From Rhizobiaceae bacterium (GTDB taxonomy: Bacteria > Pseudomonadota > Alphaproteobacteria > Rhizobiales > Rhizobiaceae), in the NCBI GenBank assembly GCA_023953845.1, contig JAMLJC010000001.1, forward strand, positions 868,001 through 932,000: a stretch of 64,000 nt of DNA, in the 5' to 3' direction. Shown one piece after another: positions 1 to 9,078 of the stretch. The notes under the pieces were generated by a model. That model was not told the origin of the DNA and made no database searches. It saw only the letters and a list, made by a program, of their open reading frames with translations. Numbering within the stretch: position 1 is the stretch's first letter; each line of letters starts with the position of its first letter. A program made the translations under genes and the position numbers.

Positions 1-229
1 TCGGCTGCGCCTCGGGCTCGATCTCGCTCCAGCAGCCGAACTGGTCGAGCATGCGACAGGCCGCGGCGGCAATCGCCGAAGCCCTGCCGTCGCGCTCCCA
101 TGCCCCTTCAGGTGCGGCATCGACCACGGCCACGGCCAGATTCGGTCTTGCGGCCTTGATACCGACCGCGGTCGCCATCCCGACATAGCCTGCGCCGGCT
201 ATCAGCACATCGAGTGAACGCGTCCCCAT
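1..229 (-). CDS. UbiH/UbiF/COQ6-family FAD-dependent hydroxylase, N-terminal part (runs off window)
   Basis: Reverse-strand translation from the ATG at 229 gives 76 residues that run off the left edge. The start is a Rossmann FAD-binding motif (VLIAGAGYVGMATAVGIK), followed by a strand ending in VVDAAP and an ASAIAAAACRML segment, which is the N-terminal signature of ubiquinone-biosynthesis monooxygenases of the UbiH/COQ6 family. These hydroxylate the ubiquinone ring using FAD, NAD(P)H and oxygen. The gene is divergent from tesB. The exact paralogue (ubiH, ubiF or visC) cannot be decided from this fragment. Confidence 0.75.
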   Translation of the reverse strand, partial: MGTRSLDVLIAGAGYVGMATAVGIKAARPNLAVAVVDAAPEGAWERDGRASAIAAAACRMLDQFGCWSEIEPEAQP

Positions 230-314
230 TTCCGACCTCTGTCATCTCCGCCGGCGCTTGACTTGGCGCTTCAGGCCGGTCAGGCAGGAACCCTGACGTT
301 GCCGAAAGTCCTTC

Positions 315-1187
315 ATGCCGACCGCATTGCAAGACCTGCTCGCCATTCTCGACCTTGAGCAGCTGGAGCACAACCTGTTTCGGGGTCGCAGCCCCGACAC
401 GTCGTGGCAACGCGTCTTCGGCGGCCAGACCATCGCGCAGGCGCTCGTCGCCGCGCAGCGCACCGTCGAACCCGCCCGACAGGTGCATTCCCTGCACGGC
501 TATTTCATGCTGGGCGGGGACCCCAAGGTCCCGATCGTCTACGAGGTCGACCGCATACGCGACGGCGGCAGCTTCACGACGCGCCGGGTCGTGGCGATCC
601 AGCACGGCAAGGCGATATTCTCGCTGGAGGCCTCCTTTCAGGTCGATGAGGGCGGGCTCGATCACCAGACGCCGGCACCGCTTCATGTGCCGCGGCCCGA
701 AACGCTGCCGAGCCAGCAGGACCTCATAGCCCGATATGGCGACGCCATCCCGAGACCCATACTGCGCTACTGGGAGCGGGAGCGGCCGATCGAGATGCGG
801 CCCGTCATTCTCGAGCATTACACCAGCCGCGAAAAGCTGGCTCCGGAACAGCACGTCTGGATTCGCTTCATCGGCGACGTCCACGCCAGTCGCGACATCC
901 GCAGCGCGCTGCTGGCCTATGTCTCGGACATAACGCTGCTCGACACCTCGACCTTCGCCCACGGACGCGCCGTCTTCGATCCCGATATTCAGGCGGCCAG
1001 CCTCGACCATGCGATGTGGTTTCATCGGGATCATCCGCTGGACGGCTGGCTGCTCTACACGATGGACAGCCCCTCCACACAGGGCGGCAGAGGCTTCACG
1101 CGCGGTGCGATCTATTCGGAAGACGGGGTCCTCATAGCCTCGGTTGCCCAGGAAGGACTCATCCGGCTGCGCCGATCGCCTTCATAA
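315..1187 (+). CDS. tesB: acyl-CoA thioesterase II (TesB)
   Basis: 290 residues, the usual length for TesB. The enzyme hydrolyses acyl-CoA thioesters to free fatty acid and CoA through a double hot-dog fold. Residues that line up with the E. coli triad (Asp204, Thr228, Gln278) are D205 in SDITLLDT, S229 in SLDHAMWFHR and Q279 in SVAQEGLIR. The N-terminal hot dog carries VFGGQTIAQAL and HSLHGYFMLGGD. The gene is divergent from the UbiH-like gene and followed by a 221-base gap that holds the glnK promoter. No oddities are seen. Confidence 0.93.
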   Translation: MPTALQDLLAILDLEQLEHNLFRGRSPDTSWQRVFGGQTIAQALVAAQRTVEPARQVHSLHGYFMLGGDPKVPIVYEVDRIRDGGSFTTRRVVAIQHGKAIFSLEASFQVDEGGLDHQTPAPLHVPRPETLPSQQDLIARYGDAIPRPILRYWERERPIEMRPVILEHYTSREKLAPEQHVWIRFIGDVHASRDIRSALLAYVSDITLLDTSTFAHGRAVFDPDIQAASLDHAMWFHRDHPLDGWLLYTMDSPSTQGGRGFTRGAIYSEDGVLIASVAQEGLIRLRRSPS

Positions 1188-1308
1188 TAGGCAGTTTCTC
1201 CGTTTTGCACATTTCTTAATCAAGTCGTTTGCTGCATCTGCGAAGGCAGGCAGCCGGCCTTGCCGCGGATGGCAGCCTTTCCAATACGTTAACATCGGAT
1301 TTCGCGAC

Positions 1309-1325
1309 TTGGCACGGAGCTTGAA
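1309..1325 (+). promoter_or_regulatory. sigma54 (RpoN) -24/-12 promoter of glnK-amtB
   Basis: TTGGCACGGAGCTTGAA matches the RpoN consensus TGGCAC-N5-TTGC, with invariant GG at -24 and the -12 GC replaced by GA. It lies about 85 bases before the glnK ATG. glnK-amtB operons are classically NtrC/sigma54-controlled, so nitrogen-limited expression is inferred. A TGCAC half-site about 1221 could be part of an NtrC site but is weak. Confidence 0.75.
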
Positions 1326-1408
1326 TCCCGTGGCCCACTAGTCGGCGGCATTTGCGGTCTGGCCAGTTGTGCAACGCGGGGGACCCGCAAAGCAGAGGGT
1401 GAAACCTG

Positions 1409-1747
1409 ATGAAGATAGTGATGGCGATCATCAAGCCGTTCAAGCTCGACGAGGTGCGCGAGGCGCTGACCAATGTCGGGATCCAGGGCCTGACCGTCAC
1501 CGAAGTCAAAGGCTACGGGCGTCAGAAAGGACATACTGAAATCTATCGCGGCGCGGAATACGCGGTGAGTTTTCTCCCGAAGATCAAGATCGAGATCGCT
1601 GTCGCGACCGATCTTGTCGAGAAGGCGGTCGAAGCGATCAGCAGCGCCGCCAAGACCGGCCAGATCGGCGACGGCAAGATCTTCGTCTACCCGATCGAGC
1701 AGGCCGTCCGCATCCGGACCGGCGAAACCGACACCGACGCGCTCTGA
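1409..1747 (+). CDS. glnK: PII nitrogen regulatory protein GlnK
   Basis: 112 residues, the standard PII length. The T-loop is intact (GRQKGHTEIYRGAEY) and contains the uridylylation target Y51. The C-terminal GDGKIFVYPIEQAVRIRTGE block is the ATP/2-oxoglutarate site. The protein senses 2-oxoglutarate and ATP/ADP, is modified by GlnD, and blocks AmtB when nitrogen is plentiful. The gene sits 28 bases upstream of amtB behind a sigma54-type promoter, which favours GlnK over GlnB. The start follows a GAGGGTGAAACCTG ribosome site. Confidence 0.95.
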   Translation: MKIVMAIIKPFKLDEVREALTNVGIQGLTVTEVKGYGRQKGHTEIYRGAEYAVSFLPKIKIEIAVATDLVEKAVEAISSAAKTGQIGDGKIFVYPIEQAVRIRTGETDTDAL

Positions 1748-1775
1748 GCCAGCGGCGATTTTCATGGAGACTTTG

Positions 1776-3131
1776 ATGAACATTCCAACTTCAGTGAAGT
1801 CGACGGCGCGCGCGGCGCTCCTCGGCACCCTGGCGCTCGCCGCCTTCGGCCCGCTCGCCGCTTTCGGGCAGGAGGCCACCACCGAGGCGCCCGCCGCCGA
1901 AGCCGCGGCGTCGGCTCTCAACAGCGGCGACACCGCGTGGATGCTGGTTTCCACCATCCTCGTCCTGTTCATGATCCTGCCCGGCCTCGCCCTTTTCTAT
2001 GGCGGCCTGGTGCGTGCGAAGAACATCCTCTCGGTCCTGATGCAGTGCACGATGATCACCGCCACGGTCATCATCGTCTGGGTCGTCTGGGGCTATTCCT
2101 TCGCCTTCGGCGGTGGCACGAGCCCCTATTGGGGCGGCTTCGGCAAGGTCTTCCTGTCGGGCGTGACATCGGCGTCCGAGTCGGGGACGATTCCCGAATA
2201 CGTCTTCATCGCCTTCCAGATGACCTTCGCCTGCATCACGCCGGCGCTGATCATCGGCGGCTTCGCCGAGCGCATCAAGTTCGGCGCGGTCATCCTGTTC
2301 GTCGTCCTTTGGGTCACCTTCGTCTACTTCCCGATCGCCCATATGGCCTGGGACGCGAACGGCCTGTTCTTCGGCTGGAGCACGATGGACTTCGCCGGCG
2401 GCACGGTCGTGCACATCAATGCCGGCATCGCCGCGCTCGTCGGCGCGATCATGATCGGCAAGCGCGCCGGTTACGGCAAGGACAACATGGCGCCTCACTC
2501 CATGCCGTTCACGCTGGTCGGCGCGGGCATACTGTGGGTCGGCTGGTTCGGCTTCAACGCGGGTTCGGCGCTTTCGGCCGGCAGCGGCGCGGCGCTCGCC
2601 ATGATCAACACCTTCACCGCCACGGCCGGCGCGACCGTCGCCTGGGCGCTGGTCGAGAAGGCGCATCGCGGCAAGGCCTCGATGCTGGGCGGCGCGTCGG
2701 GCATCATCGCCGGCCTCGTGGCGGTGACGCCGGCGGCGGGCTTCGTCGGTCCGGTAGGCGCCATCGTGCTCGGCGCCATCGCCTCGGCCGTCGCCTACTA
2801 TTTCGTCGCGGTGGTGAAGATCAAGGCGGGCTACGACGACTCGCTGGACGTGTTCGGCATCCACGGCGTGGCGGGCATCATCGGCGCCATCGGCACCGGC
2901 ATCTTCGCATCGTCGTCGCTGGGCGGCGTCGGCTATGCCGATGGCGTCACGATGGGCGCGCAGGTGTGGACCCAGATCCTCGCCGTGCTGATCACCATCA
3001 TCTGGTGCGGCGTCGTCTCGGCGATCCTCTACAAGGTCGTGGACCTGATCGTCGGCCTGCGCCCGACCGTCGAAGCCGAGCGCGAAGGCCTCGACCTCAC
3101 CTCGCACGGCGAAGTGGCCTACCACTCATGA
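1776..3131 (+). CDS. amtB: ammonium transporter AmtB
   Basis: 451 residues from the ATG at 1776, chosen because GGAG lies 7 bases before it; an in-frame ATG at 1764 is the alternative. There is a cleavable-type signal peptide (residues 1-31, ending FGPLAAFG) and then eleven or so hydrophobic helices. Family motifs include LALFYGGLVRAKN, the pore histidine regions GGTVVHINAGIAAL and DVFGIHGVAGIIG, and FGFNAGSA. It is an inner-membrane trimer for ammonium uptake, gated by GlnK from the same operon. A strong terminator follows. Confidence 0.95.
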   Translation: MNIPTSVKSTARAALLGTLALAAFGPLAAFGQEATTEAPAAEAAASALNSGDTAWMLVSTILVLFMILPGLALFYGGLVRAKNILSVLMQCTMITATVIIVWVVWGYSFAFGGGTSPYWGGFGKVFLSGVTSASESGTIPEYVFIAFQMTFACITPALIIGGFAERIKFGAVILFVVLWVTFVYFPIAHMAWDANGLFFGWSTMDFAGGTVVHINAGIAALVGAIMIGKRAGYGKDNMAPHSMPFTLVGAGILWVGWFGFNAGSALSAGSGAALAMINTFTATAGATVAWALVEKAHRGKASMLGGASGIIAGLVAVTPAAGFVGPVGAIVLGAIASAVAYYFVAVVKIKAGYDDSLDVFGIHGVAGIIGAIGTGIFASSSLGGVGYADGVTMGAQVWTQILAVLITIIWCGVVSAILYKVVDLIVGLRPTVEAEREGLDLTSHGEVAYHS

Positions 3132-3228
3132 GCGGGAAGGCCGGGCGGTCCATGCCGTCCGGCCTCCTCCGAAGGCTCCCTGCCCAAAAAAGAATCCCGT
3201 CGCAGCAGGCAAAAGCACGCTGCGCCCT

Positions 3229-3256
3229 GAGGCCCGGTTCGCCGGGCCTCTTTTTT
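3229..3256 (+). terminator. rho-independent terminator of glnK-amtB
   Basis: A perfect 9-bp stem GAGGCCCGG/CCGGGCCTC closes a TTCG loop and is followed directly by six T residues on the + strand. It lies 97 bases after the amtB stop codon. Confidence 0.92.
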
Positions 3257-3277
3257 GCGCTCAAGGCAGAAGTTTCT

Positions 3278-3526
3278 TCAGGCGATGCCGAGACGCTTCA
3301 GCAGCGGCAGCTGCTTTTCTTCGAAGGCGGCGAAGCGTTTCTGGAGTTCGGCTTCGTGCTCGGCGCGGTCGGTCACGGCCTTGCCCTCGACAACGAACTG
3401 TTCGCCGCGCCGGGCCAGCAACTGGCTGGCGAACGCCTTCGGCTCCGCGCCGGCCTGCATTCCGGCAAGGAAAATCTGCGCCATGCGGTCGACGGCGTGG
3501 CCGGTGCCGGTCACGGACGAGGCCAT
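3278..3526 (-). CDS. orphan hypothetical protein, possibly a 5'-truncated gene
   Basis: From its first ATG the ORF encodes 82 residues, mostly charged and helical (EHEAELQKRFAAFEEKQ, ending LLKRLGIA). The same frame stays open upstream by about 45 codons, into the end of the next gene, without any ATG, GTG or TTG, and reads sensibly (FNQAILDRAPHFSELRY). This suggests the 5' end was lost or a non-canonical start is used. No family is recognised. It follows the DUF6447-like gene on the same strand. Confidence 0.4.
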   Translation of the reverse strand: MASSVTGTGHAVDRMAQIFLAGMQAGAEPKAFASQLLARRGEQFVVEGKAVTDRAEHEAELQKRFAAFEEKQLPLLKRLGIA

Positions 3527-3636
3527 GTAGCGCAGCTCGGAAAAATGCGGCGCGCGGTCGAGGATCGCCTGATTGAATTTCCTGGTCGACGCTTTTCTTG
3601 CCGAAAGGGTGTTGGTCCAACAACGCGATTTGCTGT

Positions 3637-3846
3637 TTACTGTATCAGTGTCTTTTCCAGTTCCGCCTTGAGCGCGCGGCCATAGGCGGCTTTCGCCGTC
3701 TCCGCGATGGCGAGCTGCAGCTTGAGCCGCGTGATCTCCCCTTCAGTGAGCTGAACGTTCGCCAGCTGCTTCTTTGCAGCATCCGACATCTCAGCCATCG
3801 GATACGATTTCCCGTCGATCACCACGTTTCTTTCGTCAGCCATCAT
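3637..3846 (-). CDS. DUF6447-like small protein
   Basis: 69 residues: VVIDGKSYPMAEMSDAAKKQ followed by a helical stretch rich in L, Q and A. This IDGK-x-Y-x-x-x-x-LS/MS-x-x-AK pattern resembles the small DUF6447 family, whose function is unknown. AAAGGA lies before the tandem ATGs at 3846 and 3843. It is downstream of the large surface-protein gene on the same strand but separated from it by a terminator. Confidence 0.6.
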   Translation of the reverse strand: MMADERNVVIDGKSYPMAEMSDAAKKQLANVQLTEGEITRLKLQLAIAETAKAAYGRALKAELEKTLIQ

Positions 3847-3885
3847 TTTTTCCTTTGCTTAGATGTTCCAACACGGTTCCGGATA

Positions 3886-3914
3886 ATAAAAAGCGGGGGC
3901 CCGAAGGCCCCCGC
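3886..3914 (-). terminator. rho-independent terminator of the surface-protein gene
   Basis: On the minus strand a perfect 9-bp stem GCGGGGGCC/GGCCCCCGC with a TTCG loop is followed by TTTTTAT. It lies 20 bases after the stop codon of the long minus-strand gene. Confidence 0.92.
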
Positions 3915-3933
3915 CACTCTAAGGTAGGACGAA

Positions 3934-6900
3934 TTACGCCAAGATAATATCGGCCGGAGAGAACTCGGTTCCACCGATCGTATTGATCGTACCAAGGAAC
4001 GTAAGCTCGTTCGCGCTGATGACGTTGTCGACAGTCACCGTCTGGAAGAGCCACACACCCACAACGTTCGCGTTGTTTGCTGCAACAACAGTAAACAATG
4101 CGTCACTACCTACCGCCTCGTTGGTAAGCGCAAACTCCGTTTCGAGTTCGGTCGCTGCGTTAGCGGCATTGGCAATGTTCGCGACAGTGTACGTACCATT
4201 GCTCTCAACGTTTGCCACATGCCCATACTCGGCCGTGTTAAGATTGAACGTCGTGTTGCTGCCTGTAGCAGGGTTAAAGACGTTCGTCAGCACACCGTTG
4301 CCGTTGTCATCAACCAACGCCCGCAGCGGACCGCCAACACCAAGAGTATCGAACGTGACGTTGAAGTTGTTGACGGTGCTAACGCCAATGGTAGCGTTGA
4401 AGACCACCAAGTCAGAACCGCCGCCGCCTGCGGAACCCAGCGTAACAGTGTTGTTGCCGCCAAGGCTGTCGAGGAAGACGTTCAAGTTAAACTCAGGCCC
4501 GACCGTGCTCGCGTCCAGGTTCAACTGAGCCGCAGCGATAGAGCCAACCGTGCCGTCATTCGCGCGAACGGTAAAGGTTTCCGGCGCCAGCACAGTAGCC
4601 AACTGCGAGCTGTCCATCTTGTCGAGCGCAGCGTTGGTTAGCTGCAGGTCGAGCGTCTGCGCGATGGCCAGATCGTTGTTGAAGTGCAGGAAGCCAACGT
4701 TGGAGATACCCGCGAGGTCCCCTTCCGTCACCACTGCACCATTCCGAACCTCGACGATATCAACGTTCTGGTTGAGAGCGGCCGTGTTCTGATCGCCGCC
4801 ATCAACGATCGACTTGCCGTTGATATTGGCGTCCGCGAAGATGAACCGATCGGCAGCGCCGTTGCCGTTCTCTTCGCCGTCGTAGCTGAACGAGTTCGCC
4901 GCGGTCAACGTGCGAGCGTCGATCACAACGGCCGAGTTCGTGTTGCTGGTGCCGTTGTTCAGCGGATCGTTATCGTTGATGATCGCGATGTTGGTACCGC
5001 CATCCGTCTGGTCGACCAGCTCGTTGGTAAGCGTCAGGAAATACGAACCAGCATCGTTGTCAACGAGACGGATCGCATCAACGCCCGAGAGACCTTCCCA
5101 CTCCGACGCACCGAGATTGATGACGCCGGCGAAGGAGCCGTCAATCGCGAGCGTATCGAAACCGGTGCCGGCGTCCCACACGTCGGCAATGGTCCAGCCA
5201 GCGCGCGAGTCGTTGAGCAGGTCAGCCACGATGGTATCGTCACCGCTACCGGTGGCGATGTTCTGGCTGCCGCCGCCGACACGGGCGATGAAGTCGCCAA
5301 GATAGTCGCTGGCATCGATGGTCGCGAACATCAGACGGGCTACGTTGGCGAGATCGCCGTCGCCGTCGCGGATGTTGTCGCCGTCAGTCGCAGCGCCCGA
5401 AGCATTCAGACCATAGATGCCGCGGGTGTTGCCGCCACCGACAGAACCGGAGTCGAGGTTGAAGAAGTCGCCCGCGCGACCGCCATCGACTATCAGCGTG
5501 CCCGTGTGAGCCGCAGCCGCGGTCAACTGGACATTGTTCGACTCGGTGTCGTTATCATGGAAGGTGACGTTCTCGACGCCAGCCGCGTTGAGCTGGAAGT
5601 TGAAGCGCGGATCGGCATTGACGCCGTCGACAATCGTCACGCCCACCGTATCATTGGCGGTGTTGGTCGCCAGATTGGCGGTGATGATGACGTCGTTGAT
5701 GCCGTTGTCGCCGGTGGTGCTGTGGGCGACGGTGATCGCCTGCGCGACCGTAGCCGACAGATTATTGAGAACGAAGTTCGTCACCGGGCCATTGCCGATC
5801 ACGGTCTCGTTGCGCAGGTAGATGTCTTCCAGATCCGGGAAGAGCGCGGTGTCGACGGTGACGGTGCCGTTGCTTGGGCCTTCATCTTCGACGCGCAGAT
5901 GCTGGATGTCGTTGAACGCACCGGCGGTGACGGACGAGAAGACGACGACCGTGTTGCTGCCAGCGCCGCCCTCGACGACCGTACCTGCATTAGCGCCACC
6001 AGCCAGACGGAAGGTGTCATCACCAGAACCGCCGGTTGCTTCGAACGCCACCGGAACGCCGGACGTACCGTCCAGAATGGCGGTAACCTCGGAGCCGAGT
6101 ACGACATCCAGATCGCCCGTGAGAGCCGAAGCGTCGAACTTGGTGAGCGAGCCGGCCACGTTGAACAGACCGCCACCCGTATTGTAGGCTTCGACCACAC
6201 CGTTGTTCAGGATCTCAAACTCGTAGCCGATGGTCAGATCCTGATCGCCGGTCACGGTGATGTCTTCCGCATCCTCGGCATAGTATTCGTCCAGCGCGTT
6301 CGCCGCACCGACGCTCGCGATGTTGTGGTGCTCGATGCCCACGCCGGGCGCATAGGCCTGAACGATAATGTCGTACAGGTCGACATTGTTCAGGGTCAGG
6401 TTGACCGTGTCGCTCGCTCCGGCAGCCGCCGCATTCGTGAACAAGAAGTGGACGTGGCTGTCCTCGTCACGCGAGTTGTTCACGGACAGGTTGAGACCCG
6501 CCGGGCCGTTCGTGCTCTGAATGTTGTAAGCCTCGAACAACCCGTCATCGACGCCGCTGACGTTCATTTCCTGAAGGCCGTTGGTGTCCTGCAGATCGAG
6601 ATAGCCGTCGCCATCAAGACGGGAATTGACGTTGATCTCCTGGATGTTGTTCAGGGTCGGGTTGATGTCGTTGTCGCCGGTTTCGGTGTCGTTGACATAG
6701 GTGAAGTTGAGCACGTTGTACGCGCCCGTGCCGGTCAGCACGTCGTCGTCGTTCAGCGTGTTCATCTGGTCGGTGCCGCCCGGGTTGAACGCGCGCGGAG
6801 CCTCGAAGATCGAGCCCGATGCTGTGTCGGGGTTGACCGTCAGCGTGACCTGGCCGAATACGCCGTCGTCGGCGTCGAAGTTCGTGCCGTCCGCGGTCTC

Positions 6901-7461
6901 GATCGGGGTGAAGGTGTCGCCCGTGGCCGGCAGAACGGCGCTGCCGTCCAGAATGGCCGCGTAGAGATCGTTCACCGAGTCGCCGATGCCGGCGAGATCG
7001 GACTTGACGAAGACGTTGACCATCGAGGCCAGTGCGACGATGGCGGCGCCATCCGGGCCGGCGACGCCGCGCTCGGCGGCAACCTGCGCGTAAAACGCAA
7101 GCGCGTCAGGGCGGGTCAGATAGGCGAGGCCCTCGGCCGACTGAGCCGATGCCGGCACCAGCTCGTTGTAGAAAGCCGCGACCTTGTCGCTGAGGCTCGA
7201 AGCGCCGGCCGTGATCGCCGCGAACGCCGCAGCAGCCGTCGGGTTGCCCTGCACCAGCGCGTTGATGACGTTGATGAAGATGTTCTCGTCGTTGAAGACG
7301 ATGTTCGGGTTGTTAGAACCGAAGTTCGTCGCATTCAGATTGTTGATCAGGACGGTGAAACCTTCCTGATTCGGTACGCCCCCAAGCCCTAGCTCGTAGG
7401 CAGCCGCAATCGCTTTCGCGGCGGCTTCGTTGGCCTGAATCAGTGCTGCCAACTGTTCCAT
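3934..7461 (-). CDS. large secreted S-layer/adhesin-like repeat protein
   Basis: 1175 residues from the ATG at 7461, which is preceded by GAGGAGAG. There is no N-terminal signal peptide. The first 130 or so residues are Ala-rich and helical; the rest is acidic, almost Lys-free, Asx/Gly/Thr/Val-rich beta-repeat sequence with RTX-like patches (GGSGDDTFRLAGGAN, TGSGDDTIVAD). The C terminus ends in hydrophobic DIILA. This layout matches alphaproteobacterial S-layer-like proteins exported by type I secretion and bound to Ca2+ (inference). No T1SS genes are in the window. The gene is divergent from an XRE regulator and has its own terminator. Confidence 0.7.
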   Translation of the reverse strand: MEQLAALIQANEAAAKAIAAAYELGLGGVPNQEGFTVLINNLNATNFGSNNPNIVFNDENIFINVINALVQGNPTAAAAFAAITAGASSLSDKVAAFYNELVPASAQSAEGLAYLTRPDALAFYAQVAAERGVAGPDGAAIVALASMVNVFVKSDLAGIGDSVNDLYAAILDGSAVLPATGDTFTPIETADGTNFDADDGVFGQVTLTVNPDTASGSIFEAPRAFNPGGTDQMNTLNDDDVLTGTGAYNVLNFTYVNDTETGDNDINPTLNNIQEINVNSRLDGDGYLDLQDTNGLQEMNVSGVDDGLFEAYNIQSTNGPAGLNLSVNNSRDEDSHVHFLFTNAAAAGASDTVNLTLNNVDLYDIIVQAYAPGVGIEHHNIASVGAANALDEYYAEDAEDITVTGDQDLTIGYEFEILNNGVVEAYNTGGGLFNVAGSLTKFDASALTGDLDVVLGSEVTAILDGTSGVPVAFEATGGSGDDTFRLAGGANAGTVVEGGAGSNTVVVFSSVTAGAFNDIQHLRVEDEGPSNGTVTVDTALFPDLEDIYLRNETVIGNGPVTNFVLNNLSATVAQAITVAHSTTGDNGINDVIITANLATNTANDTVGVTIVDGVNADPRFNFQLNAAGVENVTFHDNDTESNNVQLTAAAAHTGTLIVDGGRAGDFFNLDSGSVGGGNTRGIYGLNASGAATDGDNIRDGDGDLANVARLMFATIDASDYLGDFIARVGGGSQNIATGSGDDTIVADLLNDSRAGWTIADVWDAGTGFDTLAIDGSFAGVINLGASEWEGLSGVDAIRLVDNDAGSYFLTLTNELVDQTDGGTNIAIINDNDPLNNGTSNTNSAVVIDARTLTAANSFSYDGEENGNGAADRFIFADANINGKSIVDGGDQNTAALNQNVDIVEVRNGAVVTEGDLAGISNVGFLHFNNDLAIAQTLDLQLTNAALDKMDSSQLATVLAPETFTVRANDGTVGSIAAAQLNLDASTVGPEFNLNVFLDSLGGNNTVTLGSAGGGGSDLVVFNATIGVSTVNNFNVTFDTLGVGGPLRALVDDNGNGVLTNVFNPATGSNTTFNLNTAEYGHVANVESNGTYTVANIANAANAATELETEFALTNEAVGSDALFTVVAANNANVVGVWLFQTVTVDNVISANELTFLGTINTIGGTEFSPADIILA

Positions 7462-7648
7462 TCGCTTCTCTCCTCGAAATACTCGGATAGCCGGACATGG
7501 CCATCCCCGTCCGGTGAACGCGATGTAACCTGTGATTGTGGCTAGTGTCAATCGCCCTTTACAAAAAGTTGCATCGTGATACTGTTGCCACAACAGGGGA
7601 GATCAACCGGATCGTACGCGATCCCATCCTTCGCAGGATAATAAAGCC

Positions 7649-7972
7649 ATGACTGCAGCGGTCAGCAAGAGCAGCAATCACATGGAAATTCAACAGCTTA
7701 GGAAGGAAGGCGGGCAGTGGCTCAAGGAACTGCGCGAGCAGGCAGGCCACACGCAGCGCTCCTTCGCCATAGCTGTCGGCGTCGACTATTATACGTTCAT
7801 ATCTCAAATAGAGACAGGTCGTGGCAGCGTTCCGAAAGAACGCTATGCCATATGGGCTGAAAAGCTCGGCATGAATCCGAAAGACTTCCTGCGTCAATAC
7901 ATGAAGTTCTTTGATCCTATTTCATATGAAATCCTGTTTTCCGAGCATACACACTTAAAAGTTGTTGAATAG
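7649..7972 (+). CDS. XRE-family helix-turn-helix regulator
   Basis: 107 residues with a helix-turn-helix at roughly 22-75 (LKELREQAGHTQRSFAIAVG, then FISQIETGRGSVP and a YAIWAEKLGM helix), which is the HTH_3/XRE pattern. The ATG at 7649 is used; M12 (7682) is an alternative. It is divergent from the large surface-protein gene over a 187-base interval, so it may control that gene (inference). It lies outside the att repeat, so it is chromosomal rather than phage. Confidence 0.75.
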   Translation: MTAAVSKSSNHMEIQQLRKEGGQWLKELREQAGHTQRSFAIAVGVDYYTFISQIETGRGSVPKERYAIWAEKLGMNPKDFLRQYMKFFDPISYEILFSEHTHLKVVE

Positions 7973-8485
7973 GAAAACGGTGCCCGGAGCGCAATTCGGC
8001 TTGGGCTTCGAAGATACTGCATCTTATGGTTGCATGACACTCCGCGCAAAAGCGCTGTTGCGGCATTTGTCGTCCGGCCCGTGAGCCGGGCACCGCGCAT
8101 CGGCATGCCCCGCGCGGGTCGTGCCGGGATTTTCCACTGCCGCATCGATGATTCGCCTGGCACCGCCGCGCAACCGCGGCGGGCGGGACGTTTCCCTGCA
8201 AACCGGCATCCGGCGCGGCGGCAATCATGCGAATGACAGCGCCGAAGGCCGCATGGTTAATGCCCCCTTTTTGCCAAGTCATTGTTTTTATTAAGGATCG
8301 TTACCGCTCTCACGAGCAAGCAGCGCGTCATCTTTCTCACTGACACCGGATTTGCGCCGCCTGCGCTCGTCCGGAGCCCAGCCGGGGCAAATCCGCCCGT
8401 TGGGGAGTCAGCAATGGACATTCATGAAATCTGGATTCGGCTCCTGACCGCTGGCCTCCGGGAGCTGACGGAAGGAGATTCCGAA
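7973..8485. other. gene-free stretch spanning the chromosome/prophage left junction
   Basis: This is 513 bases with no convincing gene. Bases 7973..8252 are host intergenic DNA, 8253..8270 is attL, and 8271..8485 is the left end of the prophage, including an AT-rich patch (TCATTGTTTTTATTAAGG at 8279..8296) that could hold integrase arm sites or the promoter of the moron pair. Short ORFs here have poor codon use and no ribosome site. Confidence 0.6.
8253..8270. repeat. attL core, 18-bp direct repeat
   Basis: ATGGTTAATGCCCCCTTT, identical to 54759..54776. Identity stops at both sides (8252 C vs 54758 G; 8271 T vs 54777 A). It separates host-like sequence on the left from phage morons on the right. 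Confidence 0.9.
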
Positions 8486-9076
8486 ATGGCATATAAGACC
8501 AGCAAGTACATCCCCTATGGCAGCGACGGCGGCCACGGCATGCAGATGTTCGAGGCGAAAAACGTCTTCGACTACATGGCCGGCAAGGGTCAGATCATCG
8601 ATTCGGTCATGCTCTTCGCGCATACCAACGTCGAGACGCTGGCGACGCCGCTGCCCGGCATTCTGAGCGGCTATCAGTATCAGTTCGACGCCAGCATCGA
8701 CGACGATTTCAACGGCGTTCCCGACTGGTTCATCGACATCCGGATTTTCGACAAGGATGGCAGCCTCAAGGGCGCGAAGATGGAGATCGATGGCAACGCC
8801 GGCAACGCAAAGCACATGCAATGGCTGACCTTCAATCTGAACACCAGCGCGTTCGAGGGCAAGGTCAACGGCCACTTCGTCTCGATCGAGGTGGAGAAGA
8901 CCGGCGTCAACGAATGGTCGGCGCGGCTGGATCAGGATACCATGCACGAGGTCGTCGGCGCGAGCTGGAAGGGCGAGGGCAAGTTCGGCGTCGAAGTCTA
9001 TAACGACGGGATTTCGAGCTACAACGAGTTCCAGATCATCAATCCGCCCGACGATCCGATCGGGTTGGTGGCGTAG
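8486..9076 (+). CDS. prophage moron, unknown function
   Basis: 196 residues from the ATG at 8486, preceded by GGAAGGAG; the frame is open further upstream but without a better start. The protein is acidic and beta-rich, with aromatic/Gly patches (SKYIPYGSDGGHGMQMFEAK, DDDFNGVPDWFIDIRIFDKD) and no membrane segment or signal peptide. No family is recognised. It lies between attL and the late-operon terminator on the opposite strand from the structural genes, the typical place for lysogenic-conversion cargo. It is followed two bases later by the Lar-like gene. Confidence 0.65.
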   Translation: MAYKTSKYIPYGSDGGHGMQMFEAKNVFDYMAGKGQIIDSVMLFAHTNVETLATPLPGILSGYQYQFDASIDDDFNGVPDWFIDIRIFDKDGSLKGAKMEIDGNAGNAKHMQWLTFNLNTSAFEGKVNGHFVSIEVEKTGVNEWSARLDQDTMHEVVGASWKGEGKFGVEVYNDGISSYNEFQIINPPDDPIGLVA

Positions 9077-9078
9077 CC

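Noticed and set aside
1791..3125. 444-codon minus-strand frame opposite amtB
   Set aside because: Antisense shadow of a clear transporter gene; no ribosome site or family.
4684..7392. 902-codon open frame on the + strand opposite the surface-protein gene
   Set aside because: It is the antisense shadow of a well-supported gene with a ribosome site and terminator; the translation is Val/Arg/Asp-rich without domains.
8030..8236. 68-codon + strand frame left of attL
   Set aside because: No ribosome site, Arg/Pro-rich composition and no family; treated as intergenic.
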